A stretch of 40,369 bases of DNA from Candidatus Rokuibacteriota bacterium (GTDB lineage Bacteria > Methylomirabilota > Methylomirabilia > Rokubacteriales > CSP1-6): assembly GCA_003220475.1 (NCBI GenBank), contig QHSO01000022.1:19848-60216 (forward strand), written 5' to 3'. A model generated the notes under the pieces. The model searched no databases and was not told where the DNA came from. It saw only the letters and a program-made list of their open reading frames with translations. Shown one piece after another: positions 32,862-40,128 of this stretch. A program made the translations under genes and the position numbers. Positions within the stretch are counted from its first letter, which is position 1. Each line of letters opens with the position of its first letter.

Positions 32862-34433
32862 TCACTGCTTGGTGACGTTCCAGAAGACCGGCACCGGCGC
32901 CTGGATGATGCCGTCGACGCTCTTGCGTACCGGCGACGGCAGATACCACTGTCCGAGCGGCACGTGGGTCGGGTAGTGCGTCTCCCGCACCTGCACGGCC
33001 TCGGCGATCGCCTTCTGCTTGGCCGGATTGGTCTCGCGCGCGAACTGGTCGCGCAGGCTCTCGATCTCCTTGTCGCACGGCCAGCCGAACATCGCCTTGT
33101 CGCACGAGGCGTTCATGAAACCCATCATGACGGGGTTCAGGATGTCGGCGGCGACCCAGGAGGTGAGGAAGGCATGCCAGCCACCCGCGGTCGGCGGGTC
33201 CTTCTTGGCCCGCCTCGCGACGAGCGTCTGCCAATCCATCGAGACCATGTCCACCTTGAAGCCGCCCTTCTCGAGCAGTGACTTCGCCACCGGCGCAAGG
33301 TTCGCGAGCACCGCGAGATCGGTCGAGTGCATGAGCACGATCGCCGTGCCGTCGTAACCGGCTTCCTTGAGCAGGGCCTTCGATTTTTCGAAATTCGACT
33401 CGAGCAGGCCCTCCATGCCTTTCGTGCTGCTCATCGGCGAGCCGCACGGGAAGAACGCCTTGCAGACCTTGTAGTAGGCGGCGTCACCGACGACGGCCTT
33501 GAGGAAGTCCTCCTGGTTGAAGGCGTAGAGGACCGCCTGGCGCACCTTGGCGTTGTCGAATGGCTTGTGCAGCGTGTTGAAGCGGAACGTGAACTGATTG
33601 CCGAGCGGGTTGACGTCGACGAGCTTGACGTTGGGATCGGCCTTGGCGACGGGCAGCAGGTCGTGGGGCGGCGCCTCGAGATAATCGACCTCGCCCGCGA
33701 TCAGGGCGTTCATAGCCGTCTGGTGATCGGGAATCCACTTCCACTCCACGCGATCGACCTTCACGATCTTTCCCCCGGCGAGTCCCGACGGCGCCTCGGC
33801 GCGCGGCTTGTACTTGTCGAACTTCACGTAGACGGCCTTGTCGCCCGGCTTCCACTCGTCCTTCTTGAAGACGAAGGGGCCGGAGCCGGTGGTGTCGGAG
33901 ATCTGCGTGTTGGGATCGGTCTCGGCCACGCGCTTGGGCATCATGAACGGGACGTTCGAGGACGGCTTGCCGAGCGCGCCGAGCACGAGGCCCGTCGGCT
34001 CGTTGACCACGATCTTGAACGTCCTGGGATTGACGATCTGGATGTCCTTGACGAACGTCATCAGCTTCTGGCCCATCGAGTCTTTGGCCGCCCAGCGCTT
34101 GATCGAGGCGACGCAGTCCTCGGCGGTGACGGGCTTGCCGTCGTGCCACACGAGGCCGTCGCGCAGCGTGAGCGTGTACGTGAGCTGGTCCTTGCTGATC
34201 TCGTACTTGTCCACCATCTGCGGCTTGATCTCGCCCTTGGCGTCCATGGCGAAGAGCGTGTCGTAGACCATGTAGCCGTGATTGCGCACGATGTAGGCGG
34301 TCGTCCAGATCGGATCGATGATCTTGAGATCCGAGTGCAGGACCACGCGCAGCGTCGTCTCGGCGCGGACAGGCGCGACGCCCGCGAGCGCGGCGAGCGC
34401 GGCGGTGACCGCGACGAGTCGTCGAAATGTCAT
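32862..34433 (-). CDS. ABC transporter substrate-binding protein, family 5, Sec-exported (importer 2)
   Basis: A 523-residue periplasmic binding protein with a classical Sec signal peptide (MTFRRLVAVTAALAALAG, cleavage near PVRA-E), unlike the Tat signal of importer 1. Family 5 signatures are LRDGLVWHDGKPVTAEDCVASIKRW and FDNAKVRQAVLYAFNQEDF, plus a WHAFLTSWVAADILNP segment near the hinge. Cysteines in KVCKAFFPCG and ASCDKAMFGWPCD may form two disulfides. The ligand is unknown; the divergent amidase suggests amides or amidated peptides. ATG 34433 has GGAGG five to six bases upstream, so the track start at 35471 is rejected. It is the first gene of the importer 2 operon. Confidence 0.92.
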   Translation of the reverse strand: MTFRRLVAVTAALAALAGVAPVRAETTLRVVLHSDLKIIDPIWTTAYIVRNHGYMVYDTLFAMDAKGEIKPQMVDKYEISKDQLTYTLTLRDGLVWHDGKPVTAEDCVASIKRWAAKDSMGQKLMTFVKDIQIVNPRTFKIVVNEPTGLVLGALGKPSSNVPFMMPKRVAETDPNTQISDTTGSGPFVFKKDEWKPGDKAVYVKFDKYKPRAEAPSGLAGGKIVKVDRVEWKWIPDHQTAMNALIAGEVDYLEAPPHDLLPVAKADPNVKLVDVNPLGNQFTFRFNTLHKPFDNAKVRQAVLYAFNQEDFLKAVVGDAAYYKVCKAFFPCGSPMSSTKGMEGLLESNFEKSKALLKEAGYDGTAIVLMHSTDLAVLANLAPVAKSLLEKGGFKVDMVSMDWQTLVARRAKKDPPTAGGWHAFLTSWVAADILNPVMMGFMNASCDKAMFGWPCDKEIESLRDQFARETNPAKQKAIAEAVQVRETHYPTHVPLGQWYLPSPVRKSVDGIIQAPVPVFWNVTKQ

Positions 34434-34505
34434 GGGCTCCTCCCGGGTGCGGAACATATCACAGCGAGGGTGTAAGATCCCCGGCGCACCGTGAGGGAGG
34501 ACGCG
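34434..34505. promoter_or_regulatory. Divergent promoter region, importer 2 operon and amidase
   Basis: These 72 bp lie between two divergent starts. On the plus strand TGTAAGAT at 34471-34478 offers a -10 like box (TAAGAT) for the amidase; on the minus strand TGTGATATG offers one for the importer. No clear -35 boxes are seen. Strong ribosome sites flank both ends (GGGAGGAG and GAGGGAGG). No regulator gene is nearby. Confidence 0.35.
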
Positions 34506-35912
34506 ATGGAAACCGATCTGTGGCGCTGGGACGCCGTCGAGCTGGCTGCCGCCATCCGCACACGCCGGATTTCGAGTCGCGAGGCCACGCGCGCGGTGCT
34601 CGACCGGCTCGCCGCCGTCAATCCCGCGCTGAACGCGGTGACCGTGCTGCTCGCCGACCAGGCGCTGGCGGCCGCCGATCGCGCCGACGCCGCCGTCCGT
34701 CGTGGCGAGGCGCTCGGCCCTCTGCACGGCGTGCCCGTCACGATCAAAGAAAATGTCGACCAGGAGGGCGCCGCGACCGCCAACGGGGTCCCCGCGTTCA
34801 AGGACCTCATGGCGGCGACCGACAGCCCGCCGGTCGCCAATTGGAAGCGCGCGGGCGCCGTCATCGTCGGTCGCACCAACACACCGGCGTTCAGCCTGCG
34901 CTGGGACACCGACAACGAGCTGCGCGGGCGGACCTTCAACCCGTGGAGCCGCCGTCACACGCCCGGCGGCAGCAGCGGTGGCGCCGCGGCGGCGCTCGCG
35001 GTCGGTATCGCGCCGCTCGCGCACGGCAACGATCTCGGCGGCTCGATCCGCTATCCCGCCTACTGCTGCGGCGTGGCCGGCATCCGTCCCACGCTCGGCC
35101 GCGTCCCGTCCTACAACCAGACGGCGGCCGACGAACGTCCGCCGGGCACGCAGCTGATGTCCGTGCAAGGGCCGCTGGCCCGGCGCGTGCGCGACGTGCG
35201 GTTGGGGCTGGCGGCAATGAGCGCGCGCGATCCGCGCGATCCGTGGTGGGCGCCGGCGCCGCTGCTCGGCGAGCCGGCGGCGCGGCCGGTCCGCGTCGCG
35301 CTGACGATCGACCCGGCCAAGGGCGGCGTGCGCGCCGACGTTGCCGCCGCCGTGCGTGAGGCCGGCAATGCGCTCGCGAACGCCGGCTACGCCGTCGAGG
35401 AGATCGAGCCGCCCGACGTCGAGGGCGTGGCCGCCACGTGGGCCACGATCTGCATCAACGAGATGCGCCACGTCACACAGCCGTGGATCCGCAAGTACGG
35501 CGGCGCGGCCATCAATCGTTCACTCGATCTGACGCTGGCCGCGGTGCCCGACGTCGGCCTAGATGGCTACATGCAAGCGCTCGCGCTACGCGCCAAGCAC
35601 ATCCGCGACTGGACGCTGTTCATGGAGCGCTACCCGCTGGTGGTCGGGCCCGTGTCCACCGAGCCGCCGTTCGAGATCGGCTTCGACACGACGAGCGCCG
35701 AGCGCCACGCCGAAGTGACGCGCGCGCAGCGCCTGCTCGTCGCCGTGAACCTGCTCGGCTTTCCCGCGGTCTCCGTCCCGACCGGCGTCGCCGGCGGGCT
35801 GCCGCTGGGCGTGCAGGTCATCGGCGCGCGCTATCGTGAGGACCTCTGCCTGGACGCCGCCGAGGCGATCGAGGCTCAGCGCCCGCTGCCGACACCGATC
35901 GAGCCTGTGTGA
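34506..35912 (+). CDS. Amidase, amidase-signature family
   Basis: A 468-residue cytoplasmic hydrolase of the amidase-signature fold. The Ser-cisSer-Lys triad is visible: K81 in VPVTIKENVD, the cis-serine in TPGGSSGGA (156-157), and the nucleophile S180 in GNDLGGSIRYPA. It hydrolyses carboxamide or related bonds, releasing ammonia or an amine. The neighbouring glycine-rich segment and FNPWSRRHTPGG are standard. ATG 34506 has GGAGG five bases upstream; the track start is five codons earlier. It is divergent from a peptide-type importer, so it probably acts on what that importer brings in. It is not a GatA: no other gat genes are present. Confidence 0.9.
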   Translation: METDLWRWDAVELAAAIRTRRISSREATRAVLDRLAAVNPALNAVTVLLADQALAAADRADAAVRRGEALGPLHGVPVTIKENVDQEGAATANGVPAFKDLMAATDSPPVANWKRAGAVIVGRTNTPAFSLRWDTDNELRGRTFNPWSRRHTPGGSSGGAAAALAVGIAPLAHGNDLGGSIRYPAYCCGVAGIRPTLGRVPSYNQTAADERPPGTQLMSVQGPLARRVRDVRLGLAAMSARDPRDPWWAPAPLLGEPAARPVRVALTIDPAKGGVRADVAAAVREAGNALANAGYAVEEIEPPDVEGVAATWATICINEMRHVTQPWIRKYGGAAINRSLDLTLAAVPDVGLDGYMQALALRAKHIRDWTLFMERYPLVVGPVSTEPPFEIGFDTTSAERHAEVTRAQRLLVAVNLLGFPAVSVPTGVAGGLPLGVQVIGARYREDLCLDAAEAIEAQRPLPTPIEPV

Positions 35913-35913
35913 G

Positions 35914-35940
35914 ATGGGGGGCCCCGAAATGGCCCCCCAT
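35914..35940. terminator. Perfect inverted repeat hairpin at the amidase / molybdopterin junction
   Basis: ATGGGGGGCC (35914-35923) pairs perfectly with GGCCCCCCAT (35931-35940) around a 7-base CCGAAAT loop, a 10-bp GC-rich stem. It lies two bases after the amidase stop and eight before the convergent oxidoreductase stop, so it could end both transcripts. There is no T-run, so if it terminates it is not a classical intrinsic terminator. It overlaps repeat copy 3. Confidence 0.6.
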
Positions 35941-35959
35941 ACCCCCCTTACGCTCGTCG
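35917..35959. repeat. Convergent-junction repeat, copy 3
   Basis: The 16-mer GGGGGCCCCGAAATGG (35917-35932), then CCCCCCATACCCCCC and TTACGCTCGTCG (35948-35959). Copies 1 and 2 share the same first block and a similar CTACGC/CTAACGC second block with shorter spacing. Read on the minus strand the second block contains the TAA stop of the oxidoreductase gene. Confidence 0.75.
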
Positions 35960-38203
35960 CGCCCCGAGTGAATCGTGGCGCTCCTCGGTCTCGCTGGCTG
36001 TCTCAATATCGACGAAGCAGGTGTTGAAGGTCGCGGCGGCCGCGGGAGACGCGCGGTCGGCCGTCAGCATGTTCGAGCAGCCGCGCGTGTCGGCGCCCGT
36101 TTCGTCGAGCGCGAACCACACGCCCTCCTTGATGGACACGACGCCGGGCGCGATGCGGTCGGTCACGCGCGCGCGCGTCACGGTGGCGCCGCGCCCATTG
36201 AACACGCGCACGCGCTGGCCGGCGGTGACCCGGCGCACCGCGGCGTCGGCAGGGTGGATCCAGACCTCGTCGTGGTCGGCGCGCATGAGAATGGGCTGGT
36301 TGTCGTGGATCGAGTGGGTGCGCGCGCGCGACTTCGGGCTGACGAGCCGGAGCGGATAGAGGCCTTCCGCCTCGTCGGGAATCCACGTCGGAATCGGCGG
36401 AATCGCGCCGAGCCCGTACGGATCGGGATTGGTGGCGATGGCCATCGAGTAGATCTCGATCTTTCCCGACGGCGTGGTGAAGGGATGGCGCACGGGATCG
36501 CGGATCTCCCGGGCAAACGCCACCGCGTCGTCGGGCACCGGCAGACGCGCGAGCCCGCGCTCGCGGAAGGTGTCGAAGTCGTCGATCGTGTCGCGCGTGA
36601 GCTCGCGCAGCCACTGCTCTTCCGTGCGATCGGCGTAGTCGTCGATACCCAGGCGCCGCGCGAGCTCGGCGCAGATGTCGAAGTCGTTGCGGCACTCGCC
36701 GACCGGCGGAATCGCCTGGCGCATGAAGATCACGTAATGGCCGGCGCCGGCCCACGGCGTGTGCACGTCGTTGCGCTCCCAGAACGTCGTCGCGGGCAGC
36801 ACGATGTCGGCGTAGCGCGCGGTCGGCGTGATGAAGTGGTCGTGCACGACCATGAACTCCACGCCTGACACGGCAGCCACGGTCTTCGCGACGTTCGGGA
36901 GCTGATTGAACAGGTCGCCGGCCGCCGAGTAGATCAGCTTGATGTCGGCGGGGTAGCCGCCGGCCCGGCCGCGCTCGAGCAGGTCGGCCAGCATCGGCGT
37001 GGCCACGCGCGCGGCGGCCGGGTTGGCCCCGACGGGCAGGCTCTTGATGCCGCCGCGCCCCGTGGCGCCGTTGCTGACGCCGGAATTGCCGCCGGGCGTG
37101 CCGACGCTGCCGGTCATCGCCGCCAGCGCATAGGCGGCGCGGTGGAACTGCTCGCCGTGGGCCGTGCGGCCCGGAGCATAGCCGCACTGCAGCGCCGCCG
37201 GCTTCATCGTCGCGTACTCGATCGCCAGTCGGCGGATCGTCTCCGCGGGCACGCCGGTGATGGCGGCCGCCCACTCGGGCGTCTTGCGCACGCCGTCGGC
37301 GAGACCGAACACGTACGAGCGGTACGAAGCGCCTGCGGGCGCGCCGGGCGGCAGATGCGCCTCGTCGAAGCCGAGCACGTGCCGGTCGAGGAACGCCTGG
37401 TCGTGCAGTCCTTCGCTGGCGATGACATACGCCATCGCGATGAGCGCGGCGGCGTCGGTGGACGGGCGGATGAAGACGTGCTCGTCGGCGAGCTCGTAGC
37501 TCGTGCGCGTGACGCGCGGATCCACGCACACGATGCGTGCGCCGTGCTTCTTCGCGAGCTTGAGGTACTGCAGCGTTCCCGTTCCGAACGTCCCATCGCC
37601 TGGGCTCCAGCCCCACATGATGATGAGCCGCGAGTTGACGTAGTCGCTCGGCTCGCGCCCGGCGCTCTTGTAGTCGGCCTTGGCGCCGTAGGTCATCTTG
37701 ACCCCGAAGACCTCGGCCTCCGCCGAGACGTTCGACCAGAGCTCGGTGCAGCCGCCGAGCTTGTGCAGCAAGCGCTGCACGACGGCCCGACCGTTGTGCA
37801 GCATCGAGAGGCTGCCGGTGCGCGAGCAGTCCAGGATCGCCGCCGGGCCGTAGGTATCGCGCACGCGCCGCAGCTGGCTCGCCACCTCGTCGAGCGCCTC
37901 GTCCCACGTGATGCGCTCGAACTGGCCGGCGCCACGCGGTCCCGTGCGACGCAATGGATGGCGAAGGCGGTCGGGATGGTTGACCCGCTCGGCCTGGCCG
38001 AATCCGCGCACACACGCGTGGAGCGGTGGGACTTCGGGCGTCCACTTGCGAGGATCCGTGCTGATCTTGACGATGCGCCCGTCACGGACGTGGGCGTTGA
38101 CGACGCAGCGGCCGCCGCAGTTGTGACCGCAGGTGCTGGTGACGACACTCTCGCCGGGCGCGGCGTGCACGCGCGGCGCCTCGTAGAGAATGCGACTGGC
38201 CAT
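35948..38203 (-). CDS. Molybdopterin oxidoreductase, DMSO reductase family (second, DmsA-like spacing)
   Basis: A 751-residue protein. The N-terminal cluster motif is C25-x3-C29-x3-C33-x30-C64, the spacing seen in DmsA-type enzymes and different from the first oxidoreductase. A serine near LWSNVSAEAEVFG (about S160) is a candidate molybdenum ligand. The bis-MGD regions (IIMWGWSPGDGTF, CVDPRVTRTSYELADE, TGSVGTPGGN) and the C-terminal domain with GVVSIKEGVWFALDE are typical. No Tat signal is seen at the chosen ATG 38203, and the 25 extra track residues do not supply one. No electron-transfer or chaperone genes are adjacent, so partner and substrate are unknown. The gene starts 26 bp from the divergent lipoprotein gene. 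Confidence 0.85.
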   Translation of the reverse strand: MASRILYEAPRVHAAPGESVVTSTCGHNCGGRCVVNAHVRDGRIVKISTDPRKWTPEVPPLHACVRGFGQAERVNHPDRLRHPLRRTGPRGAGQFERITWDEALDEVASQLRRVRDTYGPAAILDCSRTGSLSMLHNGRAVVQRLLHKLGGCTELWSNVSAEAEVFGVKMTYGAKADYKSAGREPSDYVNSRLIIMWGWSPGDGTFGTGTLQYLKLAKKHGARIVCVDPRVTRTSYELADEHVFIRPSTDAAALIAMAYVIASEGLHDQAFLDRHVLGFDEAHLPPGAPAGASYRSYVFGLADGVRKTPEWAAAITGVPAETIRRLAIEYATMKPAALQCGYAPGRTAHGEQFHRAAYALAAMTGSVGTPGGNSGVSNGATGRGGIKSLPVGANPAAARVATPMLADLLERGRAGGYPADIKLIYSAAGDLFNQLPNVAKTVAAVSGVEFMVVHDHFITPTARYADIVLPATTFWERNDVHTPWAGAGHYVIFMRQAIPPVGECRNDFDICAELARRLGIDDYADRTEEQWLRELTRDTIDDFDTFRERGLARLPVPDDAVAFAREIRDPVRHPFTTPSGKIEIYSMAIATNPDPYGLGAIPPIPTWIPDEAEGLYPLRLVSPKSRARTHSIHDNQPILMRADHDEVWIHPADAAVRRVTAGQRVRVFNGRGATVTRARVTDRIAPGVVSIKEGVWFALDETGADTRGCSNMLTADRASPAAAATFNTCFVDIETASETEERHDSLGARRA

Positions 38204-38229
38204 GGTGCGGCTCAGGATACCATTGGGCC

Positions 38230-38475
38230 GTGCCGATCCGCTGGGTCCTGCCGTTCGTCGTCCTGGCCGCGGCCGCATGCGCCACGCCCGCGAGCCGCCC
38301 GCTCACCGACGTCCGGGTCGTGGACGAATGCCGTGATTTCGCCGAGCAGACCGTGCCGAGCGAAGTCGCGCGCGGCAACGGCGCCGGCCGCTCGACGATC
38401 TACCCCTCGCGCAATCCCGAATCGCTGCGCACGCTCTTCGAGCTCTGCATGCAGGCGAAGGAGGCCCTGAAGTAG
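38230..38475 (+). CDS. Small putative lipoprotein
   Basis: An 81-residue protein with an N-terminal signal MPIRWVLPFVVLAAAAC and a lipobox-like LAAAAC, so it is probably lipid-modified at C17 and anchored to a membrane. The mature 65 residues contain DVRVVDECRDFAEQTVPSEVARG and FELCMQAKEALK; two further cysteines could form a disulfide. I recognise no family. Start is GTG at 38230. It is divergent from the oxidoreductase by 26 bp and ends 7 bp from the convergent outer-membrane gene. Confidence 0.6.
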   Translation: MPIRWVLPFVVLAAAACATPASRPLTDVRVVDECRDFAEQTVPSEVARGNGAGRSTIYPSRNPESLRTLFELCMQAKEALK

Positions 38476-38482
38476 CGAGCGC

Positions 38483-39259
38483 CTACCAGTGGATGCCGAG
38501 GCCGCCGTACAGAAGGTGGCCGGAAAATACGGCGCGATCGCGAGCCGTTTCCGTGACCGGAAAGCCGCCGAACGCCGTTCCTGATTCCTTGAAGGTGAAC
38601 GAGAACACCTGCGTCTGGACGAACTTGTATTCGGCGAACAGGGCGATGTGGCGCGTCACGAACCAGCGGGCGCCGGCCAGCGCCTGAACCCCCGCGCGCA
38701 CGTCCGTGTCCGAGATGTCTTTGTTGACGTCGAACGGCGAGGTGGTGGTGGCCAGCCTCGCGATGTAGGCACCGGCGCCCACTCCCACGTATGGCTGGAA
38801 TCGACCGCGCGGATACTCGCGGTCTGCCGCGAGCCGAAACCGGTAGAGCGCGTTGATCGTGACCGCCGTGATCTCGATGTCGGCCGGCTGGATCTGCGTT
38901 CGCGTATCGCCGGTGAAGCCCGCCAGTTGGCCGCTGAACTTCACGGTTTGCCGGGGAACGTCCGGTTCGAAGTGATAGACATCCAGCTCGATGCCGGTAT
39001 TTCCGCCGAGCAGGTCGGCGTCGAAGAAGTAGCCGAGCTTGGCGCCGAACACCGGTGCCGCGTCGAAGCGGACGTCACGGGCTCGCCCGTTCGCGACCGG
39101 CGCGCCACTCAGCTCGATCTCGGTCCGCAGATCCGTGCTCTCGGTGAAGGCGGCGCCGAGGTAGCCGGCGAGATAGGGTTCGGCCGATGCGGGCTGCGGG
39201 GCCGCGCCGAGAAGCGCGATTGCAAGCATGAGTCCCGTGACGCAGGGCAGGAGACGCAC
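38483..39259 (-). CDS. Outer-membrane beta-barrel protein (OmpA-like/OMP_b-brl type)
   Basis: A 258-residue protein with a Sec signal peptide (MRLLPCVTGLMLAIALLG, cleavage after PASA). The mature part alternates hydrophobic and polar residues in strands: PYLAGYLGAAF, GAKLGYFF, GIELDVYHF, NALYRFRL, FQPYVGVGAGAYIA, AGARWFVTRHIALFAEYKF, and a final strand LLYGGLGIHW ending in an aromatic residue, the usual outer-membrane insertion signal. About eight strands fit an OmpW/OmpA-type small barrel. The function is unknown; such proteins are often porin-like or structural. The start is GTG, with no strong ribosome site seen; an internal Met at residue 11 is a less likely alternative. Confidence 0.85.
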   Translation of the reverse strand: MRLLPCVTGLMLAIALLGAAPQPASAEPYLAGYLGAAFTESTDLRTEIELSGAPVANGRARDVRFDAAPVFGAKLGYFFDADLLGGNTGIELDVYHFEPDVPRQTVKFSGQLAGFTGDTRTQIQPADIEITAVTINALYRFRLAADREYPRGRFQPYVGVGAGAYIARLATTTSPFDVNKDISDTDVRAGVQALAGARWFVTRHIALFAEYKFVQTQVFSFTFKESGTAFGGFPVTETARDRAVFSGHLLYGGLGIHW

Positions 39260-39342
39260 ACTGAATCAAAGCATTAACGGCCGCAAAAGGTCAAGAAAAG
39301 CAGCATGCCGCCGAACGACACGCGGCTGGCGAGGGCCGACGG

Positions 39343-39744
39343 TCAGCGTCGATATAACGTCGAGGCGATCGAACGGAGTGTCCGCCCGGGCGACGGCCGC
39401 TCGTTGCGCTTCGACGACGCGGCACCCGCATCGCCCATCGGCGCCTCGTCGAGCGAAGAAAGAAGGGCGGAAGGTAGCGGCTCGGCGATCGCGAGGCCGA
39501 CGCCGTGCTCGCCGACGTGACGGACTTCGGCCTCGCGCGAGAACGTCGCTTCACCGCCTGCCAGAGAGACCTCGACGCGGCATTTCCCTCCGCGAGGGAG
39601 GACCGCCGCGACCTGATCGGCAGCGAGTCGCAGCCCGTGCCGGCTGGCCTCAACCGCCTTGGCCACGATGACGACACCTTCATCGAGCAACACGCGCGCG
39701 ACCCAAGCGACCTTCTGACGCGGCCAACGACGACGTTCGATCAC
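39343..39744 (-). CDS. PilZ-domain protein (c-di-GMP-binding type)
   Basis: A 133-residue protein. RRWPR (5-9) gives the first RxxxR motif and EASRHG (32-37) occupies the place of the (D/N)xSxxG motif, with Glu instead of Asp/Asn. AREAEVRHVGEHGVGLAI-like strands complete the barrel (about 5-95). PilZ proteins bind cyclic di-GMP and change motility, adhesion or polysaccharide output; a diguanylate cyclase is at 9411. The track ORF starts at 39981 (212 aa), but GTG 39744 gives the usual PilZ start VIERRR and has GAGG six bases upstream, while the extra 79 residues look non-coding. A hairpin over the ribosome site is noted separately. C-terminal 35 residues are disordered. Confidence 0.65.
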   Translation of the reverse strand: MIERRRWPRQKVAWVARVLLDEGVVIVAKAVEASRHGLRLAADQVAAVLPRGGKCRVEVSLAGGEATFSREAEVRHVGEHGVGLAIAEPLPSALLSSLDEAPMGDAGAASSKRNERPSPGRTLRSIASTLYRR

Positions 39745-39750
39745 GCGGCA

Positions 39751-39766
39751 CCTCAAGCGTTTGAGG
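39751..39766 (-). promoter_or_regulatory. Hairpin covering the PilZ gene ribosome-binding site
   Basis: CCTCAA-GCGT-TTGAGG is a perfect 6-bp inverted repeat with a 4-base loop. Read in the PilZ transcript the second arm TTGAGG contains the GAGG ribosome site, six bases before GTG 39744. A hairpin here could mask translation initiation. The pairing is seen; regulation is inferred. Confidence 0.4.
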
Positions 39767-39969
39767 AAAATCGGAGCGGACCGTTGCCGCCGGAGCAGCA
39801 AGGGGTGGGCCAGATGCGGTAGCCGAACGATGTCAGGATTTCCGCCGTAAAACGCGGCCTCAAAAACTTCGGAGGGCCAGCGCTGGCGAAAACTGCCACT
39901 CACGTGACGAATGGGCACGACCATTATTATTGCTTGAGGGGCGACCCTGCGCCGACGCTGGCCTGATTC

Positions 39970-40128
39970 ATGGCCGAGCACCAGGCGGTCGACGAAATTC
40001 GTGGGTCATATTCCATGCTCGGGGTCCCGCCGACCCGCCAGCGGTACCTGCGTCTCGCGCGGATCAAGGACGTCTCGCGACCTTCGTCGTCCTGGTCGCA
40101 TCTGATTCGTTCACGTCCAATCTGTTGA
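39970..40128 (+). CDS. Short ORF, possible remnant of a J-domain-like protein
   Basis: A 52-residue ORF below the track size limit. It begins MAEHQAVDEIRGSYSMLGVPPT, like the lead into a DnaJ J-domain (YxxLGVPPxA), then RYLRLARIKD, like the next J-domain helix, but with the usual spacing shortened and the HPD motif absent. It could be a decayed J-domain gene or coincidence. No ribosome site is seen. Its TGA overlaps the TTG of the next weak frame (TTGA), the pattern seen twice elsewhere in the window. Confidence 0.25.
   Translation: MAEHQAVDEIRGSYSMLGVPPTRQRYLRLARIKDVSRPSSSWSHLIRSRPIC

Noticed and set aside
32862-35471. Long N-terminal extension of the importer 2 binding protein
   Set aside because: The extension is antisense to the amidase; a signal peptide and a strong ribosome site mark ATG 34433.
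39767-39969. Possible tRNA or small RNA in the only long gap
   Set aside because: No cloverleaf arms, T-loop or terminator could be found by eye.
39745-39981. 79-residue N-terminal extension of the PilZ ORF (start GTG 39981)
   Set aside because: The extension has no protein-like pattern and crosses a non-coding stretch; GTG 39744 has a ribosome site and the usual PilZ start.
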